In this document: in pieces, positions 21,778 through 28,368 of the stretch
Layout: each line of letters starts with the position of its first letter
Position numbering within the stretch: the first letter of the stretch is position 1
Source: Gemmatimonadota bacterium
GTDB lineage: Bacteria; Latescibacterota; UBA2968; UBA8231
Length of the DNA stretch: 28,368 nt
Assembly: GCA_009840005.1 (NCBI GenBank)
Contig: VXOR01000050.1
Coordinates: forward strand, 1 to 28,368
Direction: 5' to 3'
Position numbers and translations under genes: made by a program
Notes under the pieces: model-generated
What the model was told of the DNA's origin: nothing
What the model saw: the letters and a program-made list of their open reading frames with translations, nothing else
The model's database searches: none

Positions 21778-22663
21778 CTTTCTGTCTTCTCCAGTGCTTT
21801 TGTCGCACCAGCGGCATCCAGCCAAACCGCAGGTAAAACCTTCCTGCGCCCGCTTTTTCATCATCTCGCGCAACAGACAGCACGATCCGATCGCACTTAG
21901 CTAGCCGTAGCCACTCAACGGCGTGACCGACGACCCACGAACCAACTCCCTGATTCCGCATCGTTTCGCTCGTTGCGACCTCCGAAAGCTCCGCCCATCC
22001 TGCCAATGCAGGTAACTGGCCGCCTTGCGTGAGATCTGAGATACATTCACAATGCGCAATGTCGTTTCCATCTAACCGCGCGACAAATCGCGTACCGAAT
22101 TCCCCTGCCTCGCGATGGATCGTTACATCGCTTACTGGCGGCTCACTAGGAGCAGAGATCTCATTCAGCGTGCCACCATAGACGGATTCGTCAATGTCCT
22201 CATTCGCAGAATAGCCAAATTGTTCCACCAGACCGCTTACGTGCGGCCAGACATCCGGTATGCCCACGCAAGCAGGAACCGGCAAGGGACCCGAGATCTG
22301 CTCATCCACCACCTGCCAAGCGTTCATCTGCCGCCGACACTCCGTCATAACCGCCGCGCCAGCTTCGCGCTCTTCGGGCCAGAACAAGATCCAACCAATG
22401 TCTCCAACTCCCTTCCAGCGCGTGTCGTCGCCGTATCGGCGGAAATGCGCCGCCGCGCAAACGCGATCCTTGACTATGCCAACAATGGACTTCCTTTCGA
22501 CAACCCAGGGATCCGTGATGTACTCCTGCGGCTCGCTCTGTAGGCGCTCCCAAAAGTAATCGGCAGTCAAGCTCCACCCAGGTATCACGGTGCTAAGATG
22601 ACTGTTGACGAGCGCCAAGACTTGGGGAAGATGAGAGCGATCTAGCGGTGCTGTTTGTACCAT
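21770..22663 (-). CDS. GNAT-family N-acetyltransferase
   Basis: The ATG at 22663, preceded by GAGGAG, gives 297 residues starting MVQTAPLDRSHLPQVLALVN; the open frame starting at 22696 lacks this site. The C-terminal half (about 195-290) has the GNAT fold: AELSEVATSETMRNQGVGSWVVGHAVEWL contains the acetyl-CoA-binding RNQGVG loop, and GAGRFYLRFGW is the last conserved element. The N-terminal half looks like a second, degenerate GNAT-like domain. Substrate unknown. It follows the dCTP deaminase gene on the same strand after 51 nt and may share its transcript. Confidence 0.8.
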   Translation of the reverse strand: MVQTAPLDRSHLPQVLALVNSHLSTVIPGWSLTADYFWERLQSEPQEYITDPWVVERKSIVGIVKDRVCAAAHFRRYGDDTRWKGVGDIGWILFWPEEREAGAAVMTECRRQMNAWQVVDEQISGPLPVPACVGIPDVWPHVSGLVEQFGYSANEDIDESVYGGTLNEISAPSEPPVSDVTIHREAGEFGTRFVARLDGNDIAHCECISDLTQGGQLPALAGWAELSEVATSETMRNQGVGSWVVGHAVEWLRLAKCDRIVLSVARDDEKAGAGRFYLRFGWMPLVRQKHWRRQKER

Positions 22664-22714
22664 ATTTGGCTCCTCGAATAGATTGTTAGCTTCCAAAAGC
22701 CGCGCATGTAGTTG

Positions 22715-23287
22715 CTAACCTTTGCCGCCCCCAAAATCCCGGTACGCACGACTAGCCGTGGGCTCGGTCTGTCCCTGGTACTTGCTGCCCAGCCCCGGTG
22801 AACCGTAGGGGCTGTCTGCTGGCGTCGATAGCTGTAGGAACGAGAGCTGCCCTATCTTCATGCCCTGATACAGCGTGATGGGCAGATTCGCCACATTGCT
22901 CAACTCCAGCGTCAGGTGGCCCTTCCAGCCGGGATCCACATACCCCGCGGTCGAGTGAATCAGCAGCCCAATGCGACCCAGCGAACTCTTGCCCTCAAGC
23001 CGCGCCACCAAGTCGTCCGGCAGCTCTATCGTCTCAAGAGTGCTGCCCAGCACGAACTCGCCCGGATGCAGCATAAACGGCTGCTCGCCAATCTCCTCCA
23101 TTTCGGTTAAGTCTCTCAAGTCCTCGCGCACATCGATGAATGGGCGGCGCGAGTTGCGGAACACGAGCATGTGTTTGTCGAGATGCACATCAACGCTGGC
23201 CGGCTGAATGCACCCCTCCCCCAGCGGCTCGACGACGATTTTCCCTTCTGACAGTAGCGTCTTGATTACTCGGTCACTGAGAACCAT
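22715..23287 (-). CDS. dcd: dCTP deaminase, probably bifunctional deaminase/dUTPase
   Basis: A 190-residue cytoplasmic enzyme of pyrimidine nucleotide synthesis. GGAGG lies 5 nt before ATG 23287. Core motifs are [24 protein letters not shown] (98-121), catalytic Glu128 in LTLELSN, and the C-terminal [14 protein letters not shown] lid. The [10 protein letters not shown] version and overall length match the Mycobacterium/Methanocaldococcus type, which converts dCTP directly to dUMP, rather than the E. coli deaminase with its HVTAH-RIDPG. Bifunctionality is inference from that likeness. Confidence 0.9.
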   Translation of the reverse strand: MVLSDRVIKTLLSEGKIVVEPLGEGCIQPASVDVHLDKHMLVFRNSRRPFIDVREDLRDLTEMEEIGEQPFMLHPGEFVLGSTLETIELPDDLVARLEGKSSLGRIGLLIHSTAGYVDPGWKGHLTLELSNVANLPITLYQGMKIGQLSFLQLSTPADSPYGSPGLGSKYQGQTEPTASRAYRDFGGGKG

Positions 23288-23435
23288 TTTTCCTCCAGAC
23301 TTTTTTCGTCCATAATCGATTTTAGCAACATAAGAGATTTATACCATCTTAAATAAACGGTCGCTCCATTCTTCGCAAAAACTGACGACGAGCGGCAAAC
23401 GCCAACCACCATTCCAACGCAGAAAGACGGGCATC

Positions 23436-24392
23436 ATGGCTTTCAAATACAGCTTGCAATGCGACACCCTGCCGTGGGTCGGATACAATGTCCTCGAAGA
23501 ACCTGATGTAGTAATACAAGCCGCCGCAGAGGCCGGATACACCGGCATCGATCTGCCCGGCAACCCGGAGAAGATGGACGGCCGCCAATGGCGCAAGAGA
23601 GTAGAAGACGCCGGCCTCGTCGTCCCGGAAGTCCTCGCGGCCTGGGGATACTACCACGCCGGCGAGGAGCGCAACCTCGCCAGTTCCGATCCAGAGAAAA
23701 GGGCGCGCGCCGTGCAGTACGCCAAGGATACCGTGGATCTAGCAGCCGACGCCGGGGCCAGCTTCACGGAGCTGTGCGCGGCCCAGCCAGCGGTTCCCCA
23801 GTTGCCGTTCCCGCTAGAGCCGGTGGAGACGCTGCGCGACAATTTCCGGCAGTCGATCCGGGAAATCTGCAAACACGCTGCAAGCCGCGACATCACCATC
23901 CTGTTAGAGCCGCTGAACACGTACGAGGGCCTCCCCGGCGTGCTGACGACGATCTACGAGGCAGTCAACTACGTCGATGAACTCGGGCTCGACAATCTCG
24001 GCGTGCAGCCAGACGTGTATCACATGAACATCGAGGAAGGCTCGATCCCGGATGCGTTGCGCTACGCCGGGTCGCGGATCAAACACTTCCACCTCAACGA
24101 GACCAACCACTGCCAACACGGAACCGGCCACGCCGACTATCAAGAGATCTTCAGAATCCTAAAAGGAATCGGCTACGCCGGGTACCTCTGCACGTACATG
24201 CCCAAGACCACGCAGGCGATCTTACAGAGCGCTCCGGGCAATCCCTACGTACCCGAAGGCGTCGTCACCAGTGCTGGAGCGCGGCCCGATCTGGTCGGCC
24301 TCCTCAAGGGCCTGCTCTCCTTTCTGCAGGAGACGGAGAGAACGGTGGATCAATCGCGCGAATTCTACGAGGCTGGTGGCTGGCGGCGTTGA
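23436..24392 (+). CDS. Sugar phosphate isomerase/epimerase-like TIM barrel
   Basis: A 318-residue protein of the AP endonuclease 2/xylose isomerase-like superfamily. The barrel metal site shows Glu158 (ILLEPLN), Asp193 and His196 (QPDVYHMN), and His219 (HFHLNETN), followed by GTGHADY. The usual final glutamate, in the Y-x-G-[YW]-[LIV]-S-x-E pattern, is replaced: here the sequence is YAGYLCTYMP, with Tyr254 at that place. Activity may therefore be altered. Members act on keto-sugars, inositol derivatives or hydroxypyruvate. No strong ribosome site. It is divergent from dcd and followed by another TIM-barrel gene 43 nt downstream, so they probably share a transcript. Confidence 0.8.
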   Translation: MAFKYSLQCDTLPWVGYNVLEEPDVVIQAAAEAGYTGIDLPGNPEKMDGRQWRKRVEDAGLVVPEVLAAWGYYHAGEERNLASSDPEKRARAVQYAKDTVDLAADAGASFTELCAAQPAVPQLPFPLEPVETLRDNFRQSIREICKHAASRDITILLEPLNTYEGLPGVLTTIYEAVNYVDELGLDNLGVQPDVYHMNIEEGSIPDALRYAGSRIKHFHLNETNHCQHGTGHADYQEIFRILKGIGYAGYLCTYMPKTTQAILQSAPGNPYVPEGVVTSAGARPDLVGLLKGLLSFLQETERTVDQSREFYEAGGWRR

Positions 24393-24435
24393 CGACGACG
24401 GATGTAGATTCGATACAACGATAGAAAGGAAACAA

Positions 24436-25725
24436 ATGACCAATGATTGGCTCACGGGAATTTATCTGACCACGGGTGAGGTGCTCAAATACCCCGATTA
24501 TGTCGAGCGGCTGCGCGATGAGATCGGTCTGAATACGGTGGTTCTCTCCTTTACAGGCCAGCTATCAGGGGAGGTGCTCGCCCTCAGTCCCTATGGGGGA
24601 CGCACGCCGACAGAAGAGGAACTGGGCGAACTCGTCATACGGCATTTCGATGGTCGGCCCATAGACCCGAGGGAATACCCCCAAGCCCAGGCCCTGTGCG
24701 GTCCCGGCGTTGCGGCCCAAGGTGACGACGAAGCGTTCAGAAGAGCTGTGGGACAGCTAAAGGAGGCCGGCCTGAATGTGTGGACGTACGGAGGGGCTTG
24801 GACGATTCGCCGTCTCATGTTCTGTCCATCGCGGCAGGATGTGCAAGACTGGATCGAGGCCGTGTGCGTGTACTGGGTGACTCAGTACGATCTCGACGCG
24901 CTCGACATCACTCACTTCCGCTATCCCATGGGCAGTTTTCCCCTAGGGCTTTTTGGCAGCACCTGTTCTTCTTGCACAGCCGCTGCCCAAGAGCTCGGGT
25001 ACGACATGGGAGCGATGGTCGAGGACTTGCAGCGCGCCCGGGAGGGCCTGCGCCAGCTCGACGGTGATCGACTCGGCGAGGTAGTCCGTCTCGGGATTGG
25101 TTTCTTCGATGTGGTCCATGCGCTCGGTCTGGGGTCGGGAGTCCTCGACTGGGTCCGCTTCCGCTGTGACCTAGTCGTCCGCAATCTGGCGCGCTTTCGG
25201 GCGGCAGTGCACGCGGCCACCCCTAACAAGGCCTTTGGCACCGATACCTACCCGGCCTCCATGGCCCTGACGGCGGGCCACGACTACCGGCGCTGGGGTG
25301 AGATGGCCGATTTTGCCAGTCCGCTGGTGTCCCACATCTCCGCCTTTGTCTGCAACACGTTCATCGAATGGGCCCGCTTTCTGCAGGAGGAAATTCCCAA
25401 CCTCCAAGAAGAGGATGCCCTGCAACTCGTCTATCGCTTTACGGGATACGACGGCATGGGGTTGCCAGAGACCATTGCCGCATACGGCGCTGACGAGCCG
25501 GCGACGCTGGCCTATCGAATCCCCACGGCCGACTTGGTTTTGCGGGATCTGGTAAAGGCAAAACTATACCTACCGGCGGACATGCCTTCCTATCCGATTA
25601 TCCACGGAGAGGGTTGGCCCCCAGAGGCAATCGACCGCATCGTCAGCGAAGCACGTCGGCTGGGTCACAACGGTATCGTATGGCAGGGCACGGCCGAACT
25701 AATGGAGTACGACTTCAAACGCTGA
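24436..25725 (+). CDS. Glycoside-hydrolase-like TIM-barrel protein, function unknown
   Basis: ATG 24436, with AAGGA just upstream, gives 429 residues; the open frame to 24271 overlaps the previous gene. It appears to be a (beta/alpha)8 barrel: LTGIYLTTGEV as first strand, AGLNVWTYGGAW, then DALDITHFRYP. GSTCSSCTAAAQELGYD resembles the CxxC-x-x-x-F segment found after the barrel aspartate in GH42/GH-A-like hypothetical proteins. HNGIVWQG ends the barrel. No signal peptide was seen. Catalytic residues cannot be named. The position beside an isomerase-like gene suggests sugar metabolism. Confidence 0.6.
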   Translation: MTNDWLTGIYLTTGEVLKYPDYVERLRDEIGLNTVVLSFTGQLSGEVLALSPYGGRTPTEEELGELVIRHFDGRPIDPREYPQAQALCGPGVAAQGDDEAFRRAVGQLKEAGLNVWTYGGAWTIRRLMFCPSRQDVQDWIEAVCVYWVTQYDLDALDITHFRYPMGSFPLGLFGSTCSSCTAAAQELGYDMGAMVEDLQRAREGLRQLDGDRLGEVVRLGIGFFDVVHALGLGSGVLDWVRFRCDLVVRNLARFRAAVHAATPNKAFGTDTYPASMALTAGHDYRRWGEMADFASPLVSHISAFVCNTFIEWARFLQEEIPNLQEEDALQLVYRFTGYDGMGLPETIAAYGADEPATLAYRIPTADLVLRDLVKAKLYLPADMPSYPIIHGEGWPPEAIDRIVSEARRLGHNGIVWQGTAELMEYDFKR

Positions 25726-25775
25726 GAAGGTGCGTCAAACCATTGGCCCGCACTTGTGCAAAATTTGACTTTTAT

Positions 25776-25941
25776 AACTGATGTTACGCATCGTCCTGCC
25801 CGTGTGCTAGCATTGGCAGGTATAGAGATGCTTCGACTCCGCTTCGCTCCGCTCAGCATGACATGGGGAGCAAGATATCAGCACCTGTCATGCTGAGCGA
25901 AGCGAAACATCTCATACCTAGGCCCGTGCGTAACATCAGTT
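25776..25941. mobile_element. MITE-like palindromic repeat, complete copy
   Basis: Perfect 15-bp terminal inverted repeats (AACTGATGTTACGCA at 25776-25790, complement at 25927-25941) enclose a 166-nt element with no gene. Inside, 25818-25863 and 25886-25919 form a long imperfect hairpin (CTCAGCATGACA against TGTCATGCTGAG, with further matches outwards to AGGTAT/ATACCT). The structure fits a non-autonomous miniature transposable element or large REP-type repeat. It lies between two same-strand genes. Confidence 0.7.
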
Positions 25942-25969
25942 TTATCAAACCAACGTCAGGAGGACGACC

Positions 25970-26899
25970 ATGCTCATAGCCACCGACAATCAGGTCTTCA
26001 CTTTGGAGAATGGCACGCCCACGCAACGCTTGGCCATCGACGGCATCCGCTGCCTAGACGAGGGCGTCCGTTGTTCCGCCATTGGTCTAGCCGACGGCCA
26101 AGTAGTCGTTCTGGCCGACGACCAAGCCCAACCGCAGGCCACCGGCATCGGCGATCCGGTGGAGAGCATCGCCCTGCTGTCCGAAGAGCCGCTGCAAGTG
26201 CTGCTGGGGACCGAGCCGCCCCACGTGTACTGTCTCAACGGCGACGAGCCAGCGCACCGGATGGAATCCTTTGACGCTTTGGAATGCCGCCAGAGCTGGT
26301 ACACACCTTGGGGTGGTCCACCGGCCGTGCGCAGCTTGGCGCACAGTGGCGACTGGGTCTTTGCCGACATCCACGTCGGCAGCATCATGCGCTCACCCGA
26401 CCGAGGCGCTACTTGGGAGCCGGTAACACCGGACCTGCACGCCGACGTGCATCAAGTAGCCACCGCCCCTATGGAGGGACGCTTGTACGCCAATACCGCA
26501 GACGCGGTCTTTGCCAGCGACGACTACGGCGGCTCTTGGGAGCATCGGAAGGAGGGCTTGGCAAGTCGCTATGGCCGCGCCTTAGCCGTCCACCCGCGCG
26601 ATCCCGACTGCCTGCTGGCCAGCGTCAGCAAAGGACCGGGGCATGGCAGAGATGTGCAGGGCAAGCTCTACTTTTCGCACGACGCGGGCCGCAGTTGGAC
26701 CCAAGCGCTTGCTGGCTTCCCCGAGGCCAAAGGCAATATCGACACCTTCCACATCGCCTTTGACGCCGAGGGAATTGCTTGGGCCGCTGTCGAGGAGCAG
26801 CTCTATCGCAGTGAGGATAGAGGCGAGAGTTGGTCTGCGTTTTGGCAAGCGCCCGATGATATTGTCGCCTTGGCCTGCGCCCGTTTAAACGGGGTCTAA
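25970..26899 (+). CDS. BNR/sortilin-like beta-propeller protein
   Basis: A 309-residue protein with AGGAGG 6-12 nt before ATG 25970. Four Asp-box (BNR) motifs, S-x-D-x-G-x-[ST]-W, are present: SPDRGATW, SDDYGGSW, SHDAGRSW and SEDRGESW; they mark propeller blades of the WD40/YVTN/BNR superfamily. The N-terminal third has more divergent blades. There is no signal peptide and no visible sialidase active site (no FRIP arginine), so it is probably a binding or scaffold propeller. It is followed after 3 nt by an FG-GAP lipoprotein gene, and the pair lies between two copies of a palindromic repeat. Confidence 0.8.
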   Translation: MLIATDNQVFTLENGTPTQRLAIDGIRCLDEGVRCSAIGLADGQVVVLADDQAQPQATGIGDPVESIALLSEEPLQVLLGTEPPHVYCLNGDEPAHRMESFDALECRQSWYTPWGGPPAVRSLAHSGDWVFADIHVGSIMRSPDRGATWEPVTPDLHADVHQVATAPMEGRLYANTADAVFASDDYGGSWEHRKEGLASRYGRALAVHPRDPDCLLASVSKGPGHGRDVQGKLYFSHDAGRSWTQALAGFPEAKGNIDTFHIAFDAEGIAWAAVEEQLYRSEDRGESWSAFWQAPDDIVALACARLNGV

Positions 26900-26902
26900 G
26901 CG

Positions 26903-28273
26903 TTGCAACTTCTCCTGACCCTGTTAATCCTAGCCAGTTGTTCCACCACCGGAAACATGCGGTCGCCTTGGCCTGCATACCCCGTAAATCCATTCGTCAT
27001 CCAATTGGACATTCCCGGCCCTACCGATTCTGCCGGCGGTCTCATCGTTGCCGATCTGAATGGGGATGGACGCATGGATTACCTAGTCACGGTTCCCAAT
27101 CATCTCACGGCTCATGCCCACGATGGCTGCAAACTCTGGACACTCGAAACCGACCTCTGGATAGGCGGCTCCTCAGAGCGCATCGGCCTGCCCGGCCATC
27201 ACGGGCCAGGTGTTCAGGCTACAGACATCGATGGCGATAAACAAGTCGAAGTCCTGTTCCTTACCCAAGATGGCACGCTCCACGTAGTCGATGGCTCCAC
27301 AGGGCGCGAGCAGTGGGCCGCAAAGCCACCCATCCCCAAAGGCACCCAACGCTGGGAGCATCTGGTCGTCGCCAATTTCCGTGGCGCGGGCGATCGCGAT
27401 CTACTCCTCCAAACCACCAATGCCGAAGGCTACCGCATGGGTCGCTTTCTCGCGGCCTATGCGCTAGACGATCTCCGTCGCGGCCATTTTACCCCCCTGT
27501 GGCAACGCGACGATTTCGTCTCCTGTGCCCACAACGGCGCGCGGCTGGCGGATCTAAATAGAGATGGACAAGACGAGGTGATCGGCGCTACGGTCGTCTC
27601 TGCCGAGGGCGAAATTCTACTACAAATTCCCCTGCGCGGTCACATCGACTCGATCTTCATCTACGACGTGCTACCCAATGTACCCGGCCTAGAAATCGTC
27701 GCCTTAGAAGAAGGCGGCGGCAATCGCATTTTCCTCTACAACCACGAACAACTCTTCTGGGAAACGCACTTCCGCCATCAAGAACCCCAGAATGCAGCGG
27801 TCGGCGAGTTCGACCTCGAGCGGCCGGGCCTGGAGATATGGTGTCGGAGCCGCTATAACGAACATCAGAAGCCCTTCATCTTTGACGCACAGGGCGAGAA
27901 GATCGCGGATTACCAGATGGACGATGTAGCGCCCGAAGGCTGGACCGTACGAGGCGTCGAGGTCATCCACAAGATCGATTGGACGGGCGACCGCAAACAA
28001 CTGGCCGCCGCCAAAGAGCGCCATACCTCCGGCGATATTGGCATCTTCGATCCGCTTAGCGGACAGTTCCTCCACCGCTTTGAGGAAAAAGCCGACCGAC
28101 TCTACGTCGCCGATGTAGCTGGCGATTGGCGCGAAGAACTGATCGTCCTGCACGGCAACCAACTCCACATCTACTTCAACGAGTCCGAGAATCCGGTTTC
28201 TGACCATCCCCGCCTGTGGTCGCAAGACCACTACCGCCGCAGTAAGATGACTTGGAATTACTATAGTCCTTAA
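26903..28273 (+). CDS. FG-GAP/VCBS-repeat lipoprotein, RG-lyase-like
   Basis: TTG 26903 gives 456 residues beginning MQLLLTLLILASCSTT, whose LASC lipobox (Cys13) predicts a lipid-anchored protein; the first ATG (26957) would remove it. Repeats with calcium-binding-like Asp loops are seen: VADLNGDGRMDYLV, ATDIDGDKQVEVLF, LADLNRDGQDEVIG and VADVAGDWREELIV. These mark an FG-GAP/VCBS beta-propeller. The C-terminal RLWSQDHYRRSKMTWNYYSP resembles the ends of rhamnogalacturonan-lyase-family (PL11-like) propellers. Pectin binding or cleavage is possible, but no catalytic residue was identified. No clear ribosome site; the 3-nt gap suggests coupling to the BNR gene. Confidence 0.75.
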   Translation: MQLLLTLLILASCSTTGNMRSPWPAYPVNPFVIQLDIPGPTDSAGGLIVADLNGDGRMDYLVTVPNHLTAHAHDGCKLWTLETDLWIGGSSERIGLPGHHGPGVQATDIDGDKQVEVLFLTQDGTLHVVDGSTGREQWAAKPPIPKGTQRWEHLVVANFRGAGDRDLLLQTTNAEGYRMGRFLAAYALDDLRRGHFTPLWQRDDFVSCAHNGARLADLNRDGQDEVIGATVVSAEGEILLQIPLRGHIDSIFIYDVLPNVPGLEIVALEEGGGNRIFLYNHEQLFWETHFRHQEPQNAAVGEFDLERPGLEIWCRSRYNEHQKPFIFDAQGEKIADYQMDDVAPEGWTVRGVEVIHKIDWTGDRKQLAAAKERHTSGDIGIFDPLSGQFLHRFEEKADRLYVADVAGDWREELIVLHGNQLHIYFNESENPVSDHPRLWSQDHYRRSKMTWNYYSP

Positions 28274-28292
28274 TACACGACAGTAATCCAAT

Positions 28293-28368
28293 GGACGTTA
28301 CGCATGGGCATCGAGGTATAAGATGCTTCGACTCCGCTTCGCGGAGTTTATCTTGAGCGAAGCCGAAA
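28293..28368. mobile_element. MITE-like palindromic repeat, second copy cut by window end
   Basis: The segment repeats the left half of the 25776 element: GTTACGCAT, then GAGGTATA and AGATGCTTCGACTCCGCTTCGC, followed by an opposing arm beginning with TTGAGCGAAGC. The sequence stops before the right terminal repeat. It lies just after the FG-GAP gene. Confidence 0.6.

Noticed and set aside
22115..22543. Plus-strand frame of 142 codons
   Set aside because: It is antisense to the GNAT acetyltransferase, which has a clear ribosome site and family motifs.
25734..25775. GTCAAA...TTTGACTTTT as a rho-independent terminator after the TIM-barrel gene
   Set aside because: The arms are only 6 bp, AT-rich, and separated by 25 nt, too weak to call.

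Overview
The window looks like a chromosomal stretch from an uncultured, GC-rich, Gram-negative bacterium. Evidence for a double membrane is an Omp85/BamA-type barrel protein, a lipobox lipoprotein and several secreted proteins with discoidin-like and FlgD-like domains. Phytanoyl-CoA dioxygenase-family (PhyH) genes, a GH43/GH32-like propeller, FG-GAP and BNR propellers, a DUF4956 protein and C-terminal TPNGDG domains together recall Poribacteria, Latescibacterota or related FCB/PVC-type sponge, soil and marine lineages. That placement is inference from gene content. No rRNA, tRNA, CRISPR array or transposase was found.

Layout. (1) 1-1568 is a non-coding, repeat-rich region. Two near-identical 56-nt leader repeats each precede a tandem array of 20-22-nt mini-hairpins. 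Between them lies a sigma-54 activator pseudogene that has lost the core of its ATPase. (2) 1569-10416 holds two tandem copies of a two-gene cassette for large secreted proteins (A-B, then C-D). A and C are paralogues, and B and D are discoidin-domain paralogues. All four end in the same TPNGDG plus FlgD-like module. (3) 10420-12481 encodes an amidohydrolase with missing metal ligands and an N-acetylneuraminate-lyase-like aldolase, apparently co-transcribed with the cassette. (4) 12514-14651 is a small defence/stress island: a RelE-type toxin-antitoxin pair running into an AlkB-like gene, then an orphan antitoxin whose toxin is reduced to a stub joined to the 3' end of a phyH gene, and an arsenate reductase. 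(5) 14890-18534 encodes a kinase-like domain fused to an outer-membrane barrel, followed by a DUF4956 membrane protein. (6) 18538-25725 is mostly metabolic or accessory: a propeller hydrolase-like protein, hicAB with a candidate operator, a PhyH dioxygenase followed by a scrap of a second hicB, a GNAT acetyltransferase, a probable bifunctional dCTP deaminase/dUTPase, a sugar isomerase-like TIM barrel and a glycosidase-like TIM barrel. (7) 25776-28368 has a BNR propeller gene and an FG-GAP lipoprotein gene between two copies of a MITE-like hairpin repeat, the second cut by the window end.

How the genes may work together. The secreted discoidin/FlgD proteins, the amidohydrolase and aldolase, the propeller and TIM-barrel proteins and the FG-GAP lipoprotein all fit capture and breakdown of complex carbohydrate, possibly acylated or sialic-acid-like sugars; this is inference. 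The most unusual features are the covarying mini-hairpin arrays, the duplicated secreted-protein cassette, the kinase-barrel/DUF4956 pair, and a set of small deletions and fusions (activator, toxin-phyH stub, hicB scrap) that show a rapidly rearranging accessory region.
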